A stretch of DNA of 64,000 bases from Methylotenera oryzisoli (GTDB lineage Bacteria > Pseudomonadota > Gammaproteobacteria > Burkholderiales > Methylophilaceae), in contig CAMDXI010000001.1 in assembly GCA_945878695.1 (NCBI GenBank), positions 1 through 64,000 on the forward strand, written 5' to 3'. The position numbers and the translations under genes were made by a program. Below the pieces are notes generated by a model that was not told where the DNA came from, searched no databases, and was given only the letters and a program-made list of their open reading frames with translations. Shown in pieces: positions 44,452 to 56,578 of the stretch (position 1 is the stretch's first letter; each line of letters starts with the position of its first letter).

Positions 44452-44480
44452 AAAGCCTCATCGTTTGATGGGGCTTTTTT
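44452..44480 (+). terminator. Terminator after rpmA
   Basis: AAAGCCTCATC and GATGGGGCTTT form a stem with one T/G wobble around a GTTT loop, followed by TTT. It separates the ribosomal genes from obg; partial read-through is likely, given the conserved order. Confidence 0.8.
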
Positions 44481-44489
44481 ATTTGGTAA

Positions 44490-45605
<1,116 letters not shown>

Positions 45606-45606
45606 C

Positions 45607-46740
45607 ATGACGACGCTGGAATTTAAATCGCTGCTAGTGGATGCCAAAGTGATCGTGGTTAAGGTCGGATCCAGCCTGGTCACTAACGATGGCAATGGCC
45701 TAGATAAATTGGCGATTGCCGCCTGGGCGACGCAAATAGCCAATCTGGTGGCGCAAGGCAAGCAAGTCATATTGGTTTCCAGTGGCGCGGTGGCGGAAGG
45801 CATGCAACGTTTAGGTTGGAAAAAACGCCCAACGGCCGTCAATGAATTGCAAGCCGCGGCGGCGGTGGGGCAAATGGGCTTGGTGCAAATGTACGAATTC
45901 TGTTTTAGTCAGCACCAATTGCACACCGCGCAATTGCTGCTAACCCACGACGATTTAGCCGATAGAAAGCGCTACCTGAATGCGCGCAGCACCTTGCGCA
46001 CTTTGTTGGATTTAAAAGTCATTCCCATCATCAACGAAAACGACACCGTGGTAACCGATGAGATTCGTTTTGGTGACAACGATACCTTGGCTTCCTTGGT
46101 GGCGAATTTAATAGAAGCCGATGCCTTGGTGATTTTGACCGATCAGCGCGGCTTGTATTCCGCCGATCCTAGGCAAGATAAACTGGCGCGTTTCATTGAT
46201 CATGCGCTAGCTGGGGATGCAGCATTGGAAAAAATGGCCGGCGGCGCCGGTAGCAGCGTTGGCACCGGTGGCATGCTAACTAAAGTCTTGGCAGCCAAAC
46301 GTGCCTCACGCAGTGGTGCCCACACCATCATTGCATCCGGTCGCGAGGCCGATGTGCTGGTGCGCTTGGCCGCAGGCGAGCGCATAGGCACGCATTTGCA
46401 AACCACGGAGATGAAAACCACCGCCCGCAAACAGTGGTTAGCCGATCATCTGCAGTTGCGCGGTAAATTAAGCTTGGATGCCGGCGCCATTAAGGTGCTG
46501 AAATTAGAAGGTAAAAGCCTGTTGGCCATTGGCGTCACGGCGGTAGAAGGGCATTTTGAGCGCGGTGAAGTGGTGGCTTGTTGCGACGCCGAGGGCCATG
46601 AAATTGCCCGTGGTTTGGTGAATTATTCGTCAGCAGAAGCCTTGCGCATCATGCGCCAACCCAGTGCCGACATCGAAAAAATATTAGGTTACGTGGAAGC
46701 TTCCGAGCTCATCCATAGGGATAATTTAGTGTTAATGTAG
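45607..46740 (+). CDS. proB: Glutamate 5-kinase
   Basis: ProB phosphorylates glutamate, the first and feedback-controlled step of proline synthesis. The amino-acid kinase domain ([50 protein letters not shown] given in part, GGMLTKV) spans residues 1-260, and a PUA domain ends the 377-residue protein. It lies next to obg as in most relatives. Confidence 0.96.
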   Translation: MTTLEFKSLLVDAKVIVVKVGSSLVTNDGNGLDKLAIAAWATQIANLVAQGKQVILVSSGAVAEGMQRLGWKKRPTAVNELQAAAAVGQMGLVQMYEFCFSQHQLHTAQLLLTHDDLADRKRYLNARSTLRTLLDLKVIPIINENDTVVTDEIRFGDNDTLASLVANLIEADALVILTDQRGLYSADPRQDKLARFIDHALAGDAALEKMAGGAGSSVGTGGMLTKVLAAKRASRSGAHTIIASGREADVLVRLAAGERIGTHLQTTEMKTTARKQWLADHLQLRGKLSLDAGAIKVLKLEGKSLLAIGVTAVEGHFERGEVVACCDAEGHEIARGLVNYSSAEALRIMRQPSADIEKILGYVEASELIHRDNLVLM

Positions 46741-46797
46741 TTTTTTGGCAGGCCGCATGCTTTTTAATTAAGTGTGGCTAAAAAAGAAGGAATAACA

Positions 46798-47298
46798 ATG
46801 AAAAAACAAGCATTAGTCGCCATCATTATGGGATCCGATAGTGATTGGCCCATAATGAAGGCCGCTGCGCAAATGTTGGCTGATTTTGATATCGCCTACA
46901 CCGCACAAGTGGTTTCTGCCCATCGCACGCCAGATTTAATGTTTAGCTTTGCTGAAACGGCGGCCAAAAAAGGCTACCAAGTGATCATTGCTGGTGCCGG
47001 CGGCGCTGCGCATTTGCCTGGCATGGTGGCGGCTAAAACCACCTTGCCGGTATTGGGTGTGCCGGTTCCATCCAAGCATTTGCAGGGGCAAGATTCCTTG
47101 TTGTCCATCGTACAGATGCCTAAAGGCATTCCAGTGGCAACCTTTGCCATAGGCGAAGCCGGTGCCGCCAATGCCGGTTTGTTTGCTGCTTCAATTTTGG
47201 CTAACCAGGATGCCGCTTTGGCGCAAAAGTTAGCCGATTTTAGGGCCAAGCAAAGCGATAAAGTGCAGCTCATGGTATTGAGCGATCAACCGCAATAA
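46798..47298 (+). CDS. purE: N5-carboxyaminoimidazole ribonucleotide mutase
   Basis: PurE converts N5-CAIR to CAIR in purine synthesis. From ATG 46798 (after GAAGGA) it has 166 residues; an upstream in-frame GTG at 46774 lacks a site. Family motifs are [40 protein letters not shown] and [17 protein letters not shown]. purK follows 36 bp downstream and provides its substrate. Confidence 0.96.
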   Translation: MKKQALVAIIMGSDSDWPIMKAAAQMLADFDIAYTAQVVSAHRTPDLMFSFAETAAKKGYQVIIAGAGGAAHLPGMVAAKTTLPVLGVPVPSKHLQGQDSLLSIVQMPKGIPVATFAIGEAGAANAGLFAASILANQDAALAQKLADFRAKQSDKVQLMVLSDQPQ

Positions 47299-47334
47299 CC
47301 CGTCCCCTTTACTAGACTTTTATTGTTTTACACT

Positions 47335-48498
47335 ATGAACGCAAAAACTGCAGCGCAAGACACCGTTATTCTGCCACCGGCCATGTTGGGTATGCTAGGC
47401 GGCGGCCAATTAGGCCGTTTCTTTGTCATCGCCGCCCATGAGTTGGGTTATAAAGTGACCGTGCTTGATCCAGACAGCAACAGCCCGGCTGGAAAAATTG
47501 CCGATGCGCACATTTGCGCGGCCTTCGATGACCAAGCGGCTTTGTTGAAATTGGCTAACACTTGCGCCGCCATCACCACTGAGTTTGAAAATGTGCCAGC
47601 GGAATCGCTGTCCCTATTGGCCGACATCAAGCCTGTGCGCCCCAGTGCTTACAGCGTGGCAATTGCTCAGCACCGCGTTAGCGAAAAGAATTTTCTTAAG
47701 CAAGCCGGTTTGCCGGTTGCGCCTTATGCCGTCATTAACCAGGCCGAAGACCTGCCTGCCAACGGCGATGCGATTTACCCGGCCATCTTAAAAGTGGCGC
47801 GTTTTGGCTACGATGGCAAGGGCCAAGCGCGTGTCAGCAACCAGCAAGAAGCCTTGGCAGCGTTCAATGCGTTTGAGCATGAAGAGTGCGTCTTAGAGAA
47901 AATGCTTAAATTGGATTACGAGGTGTCCGTGGTCTTGGCGCGCGATGCACAAGGTAACGTGGCCAGCTTTCCTACCTCGGAAAATAGCCATTTAAACGGC
48001 ATATTGGATGTGTCCATTGCGCCGGCACGTGGCAGCGACGCCATCAGTCACCAAGCGCAAAAATTGGCCATCATGGTGGCGGAAAAGCTCGACTACACCG
48101 GGGTATTGGGGGTGGAGTTTTTTGTTTGTGACGGCGACTTGTTGGTTAACGAAATGGCGCCACGTCCACACAATTCAGGGCATTACACGATAGATGCGTG
48201 CATAACGAATCAGTTTGAACAGCAAGTGCGCGTCCTAACTGGTTTGCCATTAGGCAGCGCTAAGCAGCACAGTTCAGCGGTCATGGTGAATTTGTTAGGC
48301 GACATATGGCCATCAACTGAGGCGGCGCCGGCCTGGTTGGCGGCCTTGGCCCAAGCGCAACTTAAAATGCATTTGTACGGTAAACAGGCCGCACGCGCTG
48401 GGCGCAAAATGGGCCATTACACCGTGCTCAGTGCTAACCGCGATGAGGCGATTAAGTTGGCCATGCAGGTGCGCGCCGAATTAAACATTGGTACTTAA
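47335..48498 (+). CDS. purK: N5-carboxyaminoimidazole ribonucleotide synthase
   Basis: PurK is the ATP-grasp enzyme that makes N5-CAIR from AIR and bicarbonate for PurE. From ATG 47335 it has 387 residues; an in-frame TTG at 47323 is less likely. GMLGGGQLGRFFVIAAHELG begins the preATP-grasp fold, and the ATP-grasp core includes LKVARFGYDGKGQARV and GVEFFVCDGDLLVNEMAPRPHNSGHYT (in part). It ends just before a bidirectional terminator. Confidence 0.96.
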   Translation: MNAKTAAQDTVILPPAMLGMLGGGQLGRFFVIAAHELGYKVTVLDPDSNSPAGKIADAHICAAFDDQAALLKLANTCAAITTEFENVPAESLSLLADIKPVRPSAYSVAIAQHRVSEKNFLKQAGLPVAPYAVINQAEDLPANGDAIYPAILKVARFGYDGKGQARVSNQQEALAAFNAFEHEECVLEKMLKLDYEVSVVLARDAQGNVASFPTSENSHLNGILDVSIAPARGSDAISHQAQKLAIMVAEKLDYTGVLGVEFFVCDGDLLVNEMAPRPHNSGHYTIDACITNQFEQQVRVLTGLPLGSAKQHSSAVMVNLLGDIWPSTEAAPAWLAALAQAQLKMHLYGKQAARAGRKMGHYTVLSANRDEAIKLAMQVRAELNIGT

Positions 48499-48537
48499 AG
48501 CTCGGCAATGAAAAGCCGCATCGGTGATTGCCGGGCA

Positions 48538-48570
48538 TAAAAAAAGCCGAACTTACGTTCGGCTTTTTTG
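48538..48570. terminator. Bidirectional terminator between purK and rpsT
   Basis: AAAAAGCCGAAC and GTTCGGCTTTTT form a perfect 12-bp stem around TTAC, with A runs on the left and T runs on the right. It therefore serves both the + strand purK and the - strand rpsT transcripts. Confidence 0.88.
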
Positions 48571-48582
48571 TGCGTTTTAAGC

Positions 48583-48990
48583 TTATTCGGCTTTAGCTTT
48601 AGGCGCTGCCTTAGCTTTTGGAGCGGCTTTCGCTTTAGGCTCAGCGGCTGCTTTAGCCTTAGGTGCGGCTTTCGCTTTAGGCGCAGCGGCAGGTTTGGCT
48701 GCTTTTTTGGCTACCGGTGCGGCTGTGCCAGCCATTGCTTTAATGGCAGCGTTTAAACGGCTTTTATGACGTGATGCCTTGTTTTTATGGATGATGTTTT
48801 TGTCCGCAATACGGTCAATCACGCTCACGTTTTCGCTGTAAGCAGCTACTGCGGCTGTTTTGTCGCCAGCTTCCACTGCTTTAATGATTTTTTTGATCGC
48901 GGTACGCAAAGTAGAGCGCAAACTTGCATTGTGAGCGCGTTGCTTTACTGCTTGACGAGCACGTTTTCTTGCTTGTGCGGTATTTGCCAT
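48583..48990 (-). CDS. rpsT: 30S ribosomal protein S20 with long Ala/Lys/Pro tail
   Basis: S20 is a 16S rRNA-binding helix bundle of about 87 residues; residues 1-88 here match ([38 protein letters not shown]). A tail of about 45 residues of AAPKAKA-type repeats follows to residue 135. The tail is encoded by a near-repetitive DNA tract (about 48585-48720). Similar but shorter tails occur on L21 here. It is divergent from murJ. Confidence 0.95.
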   Translation of the reverse strand: MANTAQARKRARQAVKQRAHNASLRSTLRTAIKKIIKAVEAGDKTAAVAAYSENVSVIDRIADKNIIHKNKASRHKSRLNAAIKAMAGTAAPVAKKAAKPAAAPKAKAAPKAKAAAEPKAKAAPKAKAAPKAKAE

Positions 48991-49043
48991 CTGTGTTTTT
49001 TCCTAAAAGTCGCCTAAAAGCTATTCAAAATACGAAGCCCGCA

Positions 49044-49072
49044 ATAATAGCCATTTTATAAAAGTAATGCAA
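49044..49072 (-). promoter_or_regulatory. Promoter of rpsT
   Basis: On the minus strand TTGCAT (49067-49072), a 17-bp spacer and TATTAT (49044-49049) lie 53 bases before the rpsT start. Confidence 0.6.
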
Positions 49073-49195
49073 GTTAAAATAAGCTAAATATCCCAGTCAT
49101 TTACCCGACCATTTACTGCCTGATAGAGGCTGGCATGTTAAAATCTCGCGGTATGCGTTTAGCTCACTATTTTATTAGCCTTTAAAGCCCTGCCA

Positions 49196-50752
49196 ATGAA
49201 CCTACTTAACGCCCTCGCCAAAGTTGGCAGCATGACTTTTATCTCGCGTATCCTAGGCTTCGTCAGGGACACGCTGATTGCCAGAGTGTTTGGTGCCGGC
49301 ATGGTCAGCGATGCCTTTATCGTCGCATTCAAAATCCCCAATTTATTACGCCGAATTTCAGCAGAAGGCGCGTTTAGTCAAGCCTTTGTGCCCATCTTGG
49401 CGGAATACAAAAGCCAGCGTACGTTTGCTGAAACCCACGGCTTAATCAATCAGGTGGCCACTTGGATGGGCTTAATTCTGGTTGGTGTGACCTTATTGGG
49501 CATGTTAGCAGCGCCTTTTATCGTGGCCGTGATTGCACCTGGTTTCACCGCGGACCAAGCTAAAATGCAACTGACGGTGGAATTGCTGCGCATTACTTTC
49601 CCCTATATTTTCTTTATTTCCCTGGTCTCCATGGCCGGTGGCGTGCTCAACACCTACAACAAATTTGGCATACCGGCGTTCACCCCAGTTTGGCTTAACG
49701 TCGCCATGATAGGCGCTGTCTTATTTTTTGCCGATCGCTTTGCTGAACCGATTAAGGCCTTGGCTTGGGCGGTATTTTTCGGTGGCTTCTTGCAATTACT
49801 ATTCCAAATCCCGTTTCTTAAGCAAATCGGTTTGTTGCCTAAGTTCGAACTTAAACGCCCCGATGGCAGTTACGACGAAGGCGTGAAGCGCATATTGAAA
49901 TTGATGGGGCCGGCCGTGTTGGGCGTATCGGTCGCGCAAATTTCATTGATTATTAATACCATTTTCGCCTCATTTTTAGTCACCGGCAGCGTCAGCTGGT
50001 TGTATTACGCCGATAGATTGATGGAGTTTCCCTCCGGTGTGTTGGGCGTGGCTTTAGGCACCATATTGCTGCCCAGTTTATCCAAAGCCTATGCCAGCCA
50101 AGACCACAAGGAATACTCGCAATTATTGGATTGGGGTTTGCGCCTAACGTTTTTATTGGCTGCGCCATCCGCGGTGGCCTTGGCGGTGTTGTCCGCGCCC
50201 TTGGTGGTGGCCTTGTTCCACTACGGTAAATTTACGGGCTTGGACGTGCTGATGACCCAGCAAGCGTTGATTGCTTACAGCGTGGGCTTGCTTGGGCTTA
50301 TCTTGGTGAAAATTTTGGCGCCTGGCTTTTATGCGCGGCAAAACATTAAGACGCCGGTCAAGATAGGCGTGTTTACCTTGGTCGTGACCCAGTTGATGAA
50401 TTTGCTGTTTGTCTTTGGCTTGGGCTTGAACCATGCTGGTTTAGCATTGGCCATAGGCTTGGGCGCCTGCTTGAATGCCAGTTTGCTTTATTACCATTTA
50501 CGCAAAGCCGGCGTTTACCACCTGCAGCCTGGCTGGCTAAGCTTTTTAGTGAAACTAAGCTTGGCTTTGCTGGTGATGGCTTTGGTGCTGTATTACGCTA
50601 AAGGCGATACGGCAGCCTGGTTGCAATTTAGCATCCTGCAGCGCTTGCTTTACATCACGGGTTTGGTCAGCTTGGGCTCGGTCAGTTATTTTGCCACTTT
50701 GTTTGCGCTGGGCTTCAGGCCGCGTGACTTTATGCGACGGGTTGTGCATTAG
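49196..50752 (+). CDS. murJ: Lipid II flippase MurJ
   Basis: MurJ moves lipid II across the inner membrane for peptidoglycan synthesis. The 518-residue protein has about 14 helices, with family marks at the start ([39 protein letters not shown]) and [20 protein letters not shown] in the middle. Charged cavity residues (Arg, Asp) are retained. It heads the murJ-ribF-ileS-lspA run; its TAG overlaps the ribF GTG. Confidence 0.95.
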   Translation: MNLLNALAKVGSMTFISRILGFVRDTLIARVFGAGMVSDAFIVAFKIPNLLRRISAEGAFSQAFVPILAEYKSQRTFAETHGLINQVATWMGLILVGVTLLGMLAAPFIVAVIAPGFTADQAKMQLTVELLRITFPYIFFISLVSMAGGVLNTYNKFGIPAFTPVWLNVAMIGAVLFFADRFAEPIKALAWAVFFGGFLQLLFQIPFLKQIGLLPKFELKRPDGSYDEGVKRILKLMGPAVLGVSVAQISLIINTIFASFLVTGSVSWLYYADRLMEFPSGVLGVALGTILLPSLSKAYASQDHKEYSQLLDWGLRLTFLLAAPSAVALAVLSAPLVVALFHYGKFTGLDVLMTQQALIAYSVGLLGLILVKILAPGFYARQNIKTPVKIGVFTLVVTQLMNLLFVFGLGLNHAGLALAIGLGACLNASLLYYHLRKAGVYHLQPGWLSFLVKLSLALLVMALVLYYAKGDTAAWLQFSILQRLLYITGLVSLGSVSYFATLFALGFRPRDFMRRVVH

Positions 50753-51657
50753 TGCAGGTTTTTAGGCATTTTCCTGAACACAAGCAAGCGCCTTGCGCGC
50801 TTGCCATAGGTAATTTTGATGGCATGCACTTAGGCCACCAGGCCTTATTGCGTAGCATGAGCGCCAGCGCGCAGTCGCAAAATTTGCAATCGGCAGTGTT
50901 AACCTTTGAGCCGCACCCACGTGAGTTTTTTGCTGCGCACACGGCGCCGGCCAGACTCAGTTCTTTGCGCGAAAAGCTTGAGCATTTTGCCGAAGCCGGC
51001 GTTGCGCAATGTTATGTGTGTCGCTTTAATACGGCCTTTGCTAAAATAAGCGCCGCGCAATTTATGCAAGGCATATTACGCGACTCACTCAATGCAAAAT
51101 CGATTTTAGTCGGCGACGATTTTAGATTTGGCGCGCAACGGGCCGGTTCGGTGGCGGATTTTATTGCAGCCAAGTTTGATTTGCAGACCCTGCCGCAAGT
51201 GGATTTGACTGGCCAACGTGTGTCTAGCACGCGAGTGCGGCAGGCCTTGGCCAGCGGCGATTTGCATGAAGCAGGCTTGCTGTTAGGCCGGCCTTATAGC
51301 ATCAGCGGCAAGGTGGTGCATGGCGCCAAGCGCGGTCGGCAACTGGGGTTTCCTACCGCCAATGTGCACATGCGGCACGAGCGTCCTGCGCTAACCGGCG
51401 TCTATGCGGTAAAATTGGATGGCTTGCCGGCGGTGGCTAATTTGGGTGTGCGGCCCACCATAGCCGGTGTAGCCAAGCTGTTATTGGAAGTGCATGTGCT
51501 TAATTTTGCTGGGGATTTATACGGCAAGCACGTGCACGTGGCATTTTTGCACAAAATCCGCGATGAAATGAAATTTAGTGGTTTGCCTGCATTGCAAGCG
51601 CAGATAGAAAAAGACGTCGCTGTGGCGAAAGATTTATTTGAGATTAGACATGACTGA
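50752..51657 (+). CDS. ribF: Bifunctional riboflavin kinase / FAD synthetase
   Basis: RibF makes FMN and FAD from riboflavin. The 301-residue protein has an N-terminal nucleotidyltransferase domain ([15 protein letters not shown] and [14 protein letters not shown]) and a C-terminal kinase domain ([27 protein letters not shown], in part; GVYAVKLDG). It starts at GTG 50752, overlapping the murJ stop. It overlaps ileS by eight bases. Confidence 0.95.
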   Translation: MQVFRHFPEHKQAPCALAIGNFDGMHLGHQALLRSMSASAQSQNLQSAVLTFEPHPREFFAAHTAPARLSSLREKLEHFAEAGVAQCYVCRFNTAFAKISAAQFMQGILRDSLNAKSILVGDDFRFGAQRAGSVADFIAAKFDLQTLPQVDLTGQRVSSTRVRQALASGDLHEAGLLLGRPYSISGKVVHGAKRGRQLGFPTANVHMRHERPALTGVYAVKLDGLPAVANLGVRPTIAGVAKLLLEVHVLNFAGDLYGKHVHVAFLHKIRDEMKFSGLPALQAQIEKDVAVAKDLFEIRHD

Positions 51658-54475
51658 TGAGCAAAACAAACAAGGCAATGCCTACCCATTAAATTTACCT
51701 GAAACCGCTTTCCCCATGCGCGGCGATTTAGCTAAACGCGAGCCGGCTTGGTTAGCCGAATGGACGGATAAAAAGCTCTATCAACGCATACGCCAAGCCC
51801 GTCAGGGTAAGCCTAAATTCATTTTGCACGATGGCCCACCGTACGCCAATGGCGACATACACATCGGCCATGCGGTCAATAAAATCCTTAAAGACATCAT
51901 CATTAAGGCGAAAACCCTAAGCGGCTTTGATGCGCCTTATGTGCCGGGTTGGGATTGCCACGGCTTGCCGATCGAGTTGGTTGTGGAAAAAAACCACGGT
52001 AAAGACATCGCTCCTGCTAAATTTCGCGAGCTTTGCCGCGAGTACGCCTTAGAGCAAGTGGCGCGGCAAAAGAAAGACTTCATCCGTTTAGGCGTATTGG
52101 GCGATTGGGATCAGCCTTACCTGACCATGGATTTCAAAACCGAAGCCGACATCATGCGCGCGCTGGGTGAGATTTATAACAACGGGTTTTTATACCAAGG
52201 CAGCAAACCGGTGCATTGGTGCGTGGATTGCGGTTCGGCTTTAGCGGAAGCCGAAGTGGAATACGAAGACGTTAATTCGCCGGCCATAGACGTGGGCTTT
52301 GCCGTGCAAGATCTGGCCGCCTTAGGCGAGGCCTTTAGCGTGACCGTTAGCGCGCCAGCCTCGGCCGTGATTTGGACCACCACGCCGTGGACCTTGCCGG
52401 CTAACCAAGCGGTATCGGTCAATGCGCAGTTGCAATACAATTTAATTCAAACCAGCCGTGGCCTGTTGATCCTCGCTCACGATTTAGCGCAGGCCACCTT
52501 GACCCGTTACGGTGAGCTGGATACGAATGTGTTGGGTCACTGCCTAGGGGCCGATTTGGTCGGCTTAAGCCTGCAACATCCGTTTGACAACAGACAGGTG
52601 CCGGTGATTGCCGGCGATCACGTCACAACCGAGGCCGGTACCGGCTTGGTGCACACGGCTGCTGCGCACGGTAATGACGACTGGTTAGTCATGCGCGCCA
52701 ATTTCCCTAATGAAAAACCGCGCGTGCTGATGGGCGGCGACGGTCGCTTTTTCAACAGCGATTTAGTCGAGTTAGAGGCCATTCGTGGTTTGAGCCGTGC
52801 TGAAGCCAACAAAGTGATTTTGGCACACATGCAAGACAGTGGCCGCTTGTTGGCCAGCGCCCGTTTAAACCACAGCTTCCCGCATTGCTGGCGGCACAAA
52901 ACGCCTTTGATGCAATTGGCCACCCACCAGTGGTTCATTGGCATGCAGGCGCAGGATGCGAAAAAAGTCAGCTTGCGCGATTACGCCAATAAAGCGGTCG
53001 ATGCCACGGCCTTTTTCCCGGATTGGGGTCGCGCCCGTTTGGAAGCCATGATTAAAAATCGCCCGGATTGGTGCGTGTCCCGCCAGCGCAATTGGGGCGT
53101 GCCCATGCCGTTTTTTGTGCACAAAGAAAGCGGTGAACCGCACCCGCAAACGGCGACCTTGTTAGAACAAGCGGCCTTATTGGTCGAGGCGCAAGGCGTG
53201 GAAGCTTGGTTTAGCCTGGATGGCCCAGCTTTCCTGGCGAAACACGCGCCTGACCACGCAGCCGATTATAAAAAAGTGACCTACACCTTAGACGTTTGGT
53301 TTGACTCGGGGGCTACCCATGCTGCCGTGTTGAAACGTCGCGCGGATTTGCGCTACCCAGCCGATTTGTACTTAGAAGGCTCCGATCAGCACCGCGGTTG
53401 GTTTCAGTCTAGCCTGCTAACCGGCTGCGCGATTGATAGCCGTGCGCCATTTTCCGCCTTGCTGACTCACGGTTTTGTGGTGGACGGCGCCGGCCATAAA
53501 ATGAGTAAATCCAAGGGCAACGTGGTTGCCCCGCAAAAAGTCATGGACACCTACGGTGCCGATATCTTGCGTTTATGGACCGCCTCCACCGATTACTCCG
53601 GTGAGTTGACCATCTCCGATGAGATCTTGAAACGCGTGGCGGAAAGCTACCGGCGCATCCGTAACACCATGAAGTTTTTATTGGCCAATATCGCCGATTT
53701 TGATGCCAAACAAGATTTAATGCCGGTGGGCGACTTGCTGGAAATCGACCAATACGCCTTGCATTTAACGCACAGCTTGCAAACCGCTGTTTTGGCCGAT
53801 TACGAGCGTTATGAATTCCATTTGGCGGTGCAGAAATTCGTCAGTTTCTGCTCGGAAGATTTGGGCGGCTTTTACCTGGACATTTTAAAAGACCGCTTGT
53901 ATACCGCAGGCAGTGGCTCAGCCGAACGCCGCGCTGCGCAAACCACCTTGCACCACATCACGCAATGCTTGATGCGTCTGATGGCGCCTATCTTGAGCTT
54001 TACTGCTAACGAAGTGTGGTTGGCTTTAGGGCTGGACCCAGAGCAAACCGTCTTTGAAGACTACTGGTATAACTTGCCGGCACACGGTTTAAGCGCTGAG
54101 CGCTTGGCTGCATGGCAGGCCATCATAGTCGCGCGTGGCCTGGCTGCTAAGGAAATCGAAGTGTTACGCGCCGCCGGTCAAGTCGGCTCTTCCTTGCAAG
54201 CCGAGTTGGACTTTTATGCCAGCGAAGCCAGCTACCAAGCGCTTAATAGCTTGGGTGACGATTTGCGTTTTGTCATGATCACTTCCAGCGCACGCGTTTA
54301 CAAGGCAGTGGATAGCAGTCAGGAGAAAATCAGTGTCACAGCCAGTGCCCATAAAAAATGCGAGCGTTGCTGGCATTACCGCGCCGACGTCGGCGTTGAT
54401 CCGGCACACGGGCAAATCTGTGGCCGCTGCTTAAGCAATTTGTTTGGCCAAGGCGAGCCGCGTAAGCACGCTTAA
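51650..54475 (+). CDS. ileS: Isoleucine-tRNA ligase
   Basis: IleRS charges tRNA-Ile and edits valine. From ATG 51650 it has 941 residues (an in-frame TTG lies four codons earlier). The HIGH motif is in [17 protein letters not shown], the editing (CP1) domain includes [14 protein letters not shown], and the loop KMSKSKGNV precedes the anticodon domain. A C-terminal zinc site CERCWHYR...CGRC ends it. This is the bacterial mupirocin-sensitive type layout. Confidence 0.97.
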   Translation: MTDEQNKQGNAYPLNLPETAFPMRGDLAKREPAWLAEWTDKKLYQRIRQARQGKPKFILHDGPPYANGDIHIGHAVNKILKDIIIKAKTLSGFDAPYVPGWDCHGLPIELVVEKNHGKDIAPAKFRELCREYALEQVARQKKDFIRLGVLGDWDQPYLTMDFKTEADIMRALGEIYNNGFLYQGSKPVHWCVDCGSALAEAEVEYEDVNSPAIDVGFAVQDLAALGEAFSVTVSAPASAVIWTTTPWTLPANQAVSVNAQLQYNLIQTSRGLLILAHDLAQATLTRYGELDTNVLGHCLGADLVGLSLQHPFDNRQVPVIAGDHVTTEAGTGLVHTAAAHGNDDWLVMRANFPNEKPRVLMGGDGRFFNSDLVELEAIRGLSRAEANKVILAHMQDSGRLLASARLNHSFPHCWRHKTPLMQLATHQWFIGMQAQDAKKVSLRDYANKAVDATAFFPDWGRARLEAMIKNRPDWCVSRQRNWGVPMPFFVHKESGEPHPQTATLLEQAALLVEAQGVEAWFSLDGPAFLAKHAPDHAADYKKVTYTLDVWFDSGATHAAVLKRRADLRYPADLYLEGSDQHRGWFQSSLLTGCAIDSRAPFSALLTHGFVVDGAGHKMSKSKGNVVAPQKVMDTYGADILRLWTASTDYSGELTISDEILKRVAESYRRIRNTMKFLLANIADFDAKQDLMPVGDLLEIDQYALHLTHSLQTAVLADYERYEFHLAVQKFVSFCSEDLGGFYLDILKDRLYTAGSGSAERRAAQTTLHHITQCLMRLMAPILSFTANEVWLALGLDPEQTVFEDYWYNLPAHGLSAERLAAWQAIIVARGLAAKEIEVLRAAGQVGSSLQAELDFYASEASYQALNSLGDDLRFVMITSSARVYKAVDSSQEKISVTASAHKKCERCWHYRADVGVDPAHGQICGRCLSNLFGQGEPRKHA

Positions 54476-54541
54476 ATCTTGCTGGTAAAACCGCCTGGAA
54501 ATGTTAATGATAAGAACACCGAGTAGGAATGGAACCGCCGC

Positions 54542-55015
54542 ATGAACGCTAGCTATAACTATTTCAGCCTAAGTGCCATCGTGCTGGCCGTGGATCTCTA
54601 CACCAAGCAACTGGTTCAAGCGGCGTTTGCTTATGGCGACAGCTTAAGCATCAACGCCTATTTTGATTTGGTCCGTTATCACAACGAAGGCGCGGCTTTT
54701 AGCTTTTTAGCGCAGGCCGGCGGTTGGCAAAAAGCCTTTTTTACGACTGTCGCCTTGTTGGCCATCGTGGTGATGAGTTATTTGATACAAAAGCACCGCA
54801 CGGAGAAGCTGTTTTGTTTAAGTTTGGCCTTAGTCATTGGCGGCGCAGCCGGCAATGTATACGACAGGCTGACACTGGGCTACGTGGTGGATTTTATTAG
54901 CCTGCATTACCAAGATTTATACTGGCCGGCGTTCAATGTGGCCGACAGCGCCATTTGCCTGGGCGTAGGCTTGCTGGTTTTAGACAGCTTTAAACGCCCG
55001 TCTAGCGAAAAGTAA
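54542..55015 (+). CDS. lspA: Lipoprotein signal peptidase LspA
   Basis: LspA cleaves lipoprotein signal peptides in the inner membrane. The 157-residue, four-helix protein keeps the catalytic Asp pair, Asp117 (GNVYDRLTLGYVVDFI) and Asp135 (FNVADSAICLG), and the conserved HNEGAAFSFL. It follows ileS as usual. ispH, which often follows lspA, is absent here. Confidence 0.95.
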   Translation: MNASYNYFSLSAIVLAVDLYTKQLVQAAFAYGDSLSINAYFDLVRYHNEGAAFSFLAQAGGWQKAFFTTVALLAIVVMSYLIQKHRTEKLFCLSLALVIGGAAGNVYDRLTLGYVVDFISLHYQDLYWPAFNVADSAICLGVGLLVLDSFKRPSSEK

Positions 55016-55056
55016 TGGTAGAAGCGGCAAAAACAATGCCGCTGTGATGCCCGTCC

Positions 55057-56016
55057 CTATTGGTCTGAAGGCCATCGTCTATTTGGCTTGATGGCTTTCC
55101 CTAGTTTAAGCAGCGCCAAACTCACTCCCCCGACCAATAAACCCAGCAAGGCATCCAAGATTAAGGGCGCGACGAGGGCTAGGGCTGTACCCATAGCCGG
55201 CAAAGCCTGCACCCAAGTGACGATTTGCGTGGCGCCATGGTGCCACAGCGGAAAGCCATGGACTATGATGCTGCCGCCCACCATGAACATGGCCAAGGTG
55301 CCGATGACGGATAAGCTGCGCATCAACAGCGGGGCAAAGGCCAGCAATTGTTGGCCCAGTTTGCGTTGGCATTGGCCATATAGCCCCTGGCCTTTTTTTA
55401 GCAGCAAATACAAACCCAAGTCGTCCAGTTTGACGATGGCGGCGACCAAGCCATAAACGCCGACCGTCATCAATAGGGCGATGCTGCTGACCACCGTGGC
55501 TTGCAGACTGAATGCCGCGCCAGCGACGGTGCCTAAGGCGATGACGATGATTTCCGCAGACAAAATAAAGTCGGTGCGGATGGCGCCTTTAATCTTTTCT
55601 TTTTCCAAGTCCACTAAGTCTACATTGGCATCTGCCAGCGCTGCACTTAAGGCCGCTTGATGGTTATCCGCTACGCTGCTATGGCTGAGTTTATGGGCAA
55701 TTTTTTCGAAGCCCTCAAAGCATAAATACACGCCACCGGCCATTAGCAAAGGCAAGATAGCCGCTGGGGCAAAATAGCTGATGGTCAGCGCGCTGGGCAC
55801 CAAGATAAGTTTATTTAAAAACGAGCCTTTCGCCACTGCCCATACCACCGGCAGTTCGCGTTCGGCGTGCACGCCGGCCACTTGTTGGGCATTCAAGGCT
55901 AAATCGTCGCCTAATACGCCGGCGGTTTTTTTAGCCGCCACTTGCGTCATCACCGACACGTCATCGAGTATGGTGGCAATGTCATCCAATAATGCCAGTA
56001 AGCTGCCTGCGGCCAT
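55057..56016 (-). CDS. DUF808-family membrane protein (YedI-like)
   Basis: A 319-residue inner-membrane protein beginning SLLALLDDIATILDDVSVMT and TAGVLGDDLALNAQQV, the DUF808 signature, with about seven hydrophobic segments. The molecular function of this family is not established. It is convergent with lspA and lies 10 bp downstream of the regA gene on the same strand. Confidence 0.88.
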   Translation of the reverse strand: MAAGSLLALLDDIATILDDVSVMTQVAAKKTAGVLGDDLALNAQQVAGVHAERELPVVWAVAKGSFLNKLILVPSALTISYFAPAAILPLLMAGGVYLCFEGFEKIAHKLSHSSVADNHQAALSAALADANVDLVDLEKEKIKGAIRTDFILSAEIIVIALGTVAGAAFSLQATVVSSIALLMTVGVYGLVAAIVKLDDLGLYLLLKKGQGLYGQCQRKLGQQLLAFAPLLMRSLSVIGTLAMFMVGGSIIVHGFPLWHHGATQIVTWVQALPAMGTALALVAPLILDALLGLLVGGVSLALLKLGKAIKPNRRWPSDQ

Positions 56017-56026
56017 GGGGTTTTCC

Positions 56027-56578
56027 TTATTCTTTAATGGGGTGTTTGCTGAGTTTTCTTTGCAGGGTGCGCCTGTGCATATTCAAACTGCGGGCGGTAG
56101 CCGAGATATTGCCGTCGTGTTCACTCAATACCCGTTGTATGTGTTCCCATTCTAAGCGATCTACGGACAAAGGTGAGGCGGCCAGTTCGATGTCGGTGTC
56201 GCCGTTTTGTTTGCCAAAGGCGGCGACGATTTCATCGGCATCCACCGGTTTGGCCAAGTAATGCGTCGCGCCCAATTTTATCGCTTCAATCGCTGTGCTA
56301 ATGCTGGCGAAGCCGGTTAACACCACGATGCGCGTGCCGGCTTGCAAGCTAGCGAGTTGGCGCACCAACACTAGGCCGGAATTGCCGGCCATTTTGAGGT
56401 CGACCACGGCGTACTCCGGCGGGTCTTGCTCGGCCAACGCAAAAGCGCTTTCGGCACTGTTGGCGGTGCTGACTAAAAAGCCGCGTTTATTCATGGCAGG
56501 CGCCAACACGCTTAAAAACTCCTCGTCGTCATCGACCAACAATAAGGTGGGATTTTCGTCTCCGGCAATGGCGTTCAT
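56027..56578 (-). CDS. regA: Redox response regulator RegA/PrrA-type
   Basis: A 183-residue regulator: receiver domain with LLVDDDEEFL, phospho-acceptor Asp60 (AVVDLKM) and Lys (YLAKPVD), then a proline-poor linker and a Fis-type helix-turn-helix (GNISATARSLNMHRRTLQRK). This is the RegA/PrrA/ActR layout. These factors adjust respiratory and fixation genes to redox state. It overlaps regB by four bases. Confidence 0.9.
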   Translation of the reverse strand: MNAIAGDENPTLLLVDDDEEFLSVLAPAMNKRGFLVSTANSAESAFALAEQDPPEYAVVDLKMAGNSGLVLVRQLASLQAGTRIVVLTGFASISTAIEAIKLGATHYLAKPVDADEIVAAFGKQNGDTDIELAASPLSVDRLEWEHIQRVLSEHDGNISATARSLNMHRRTLQRKLSKHPIKE

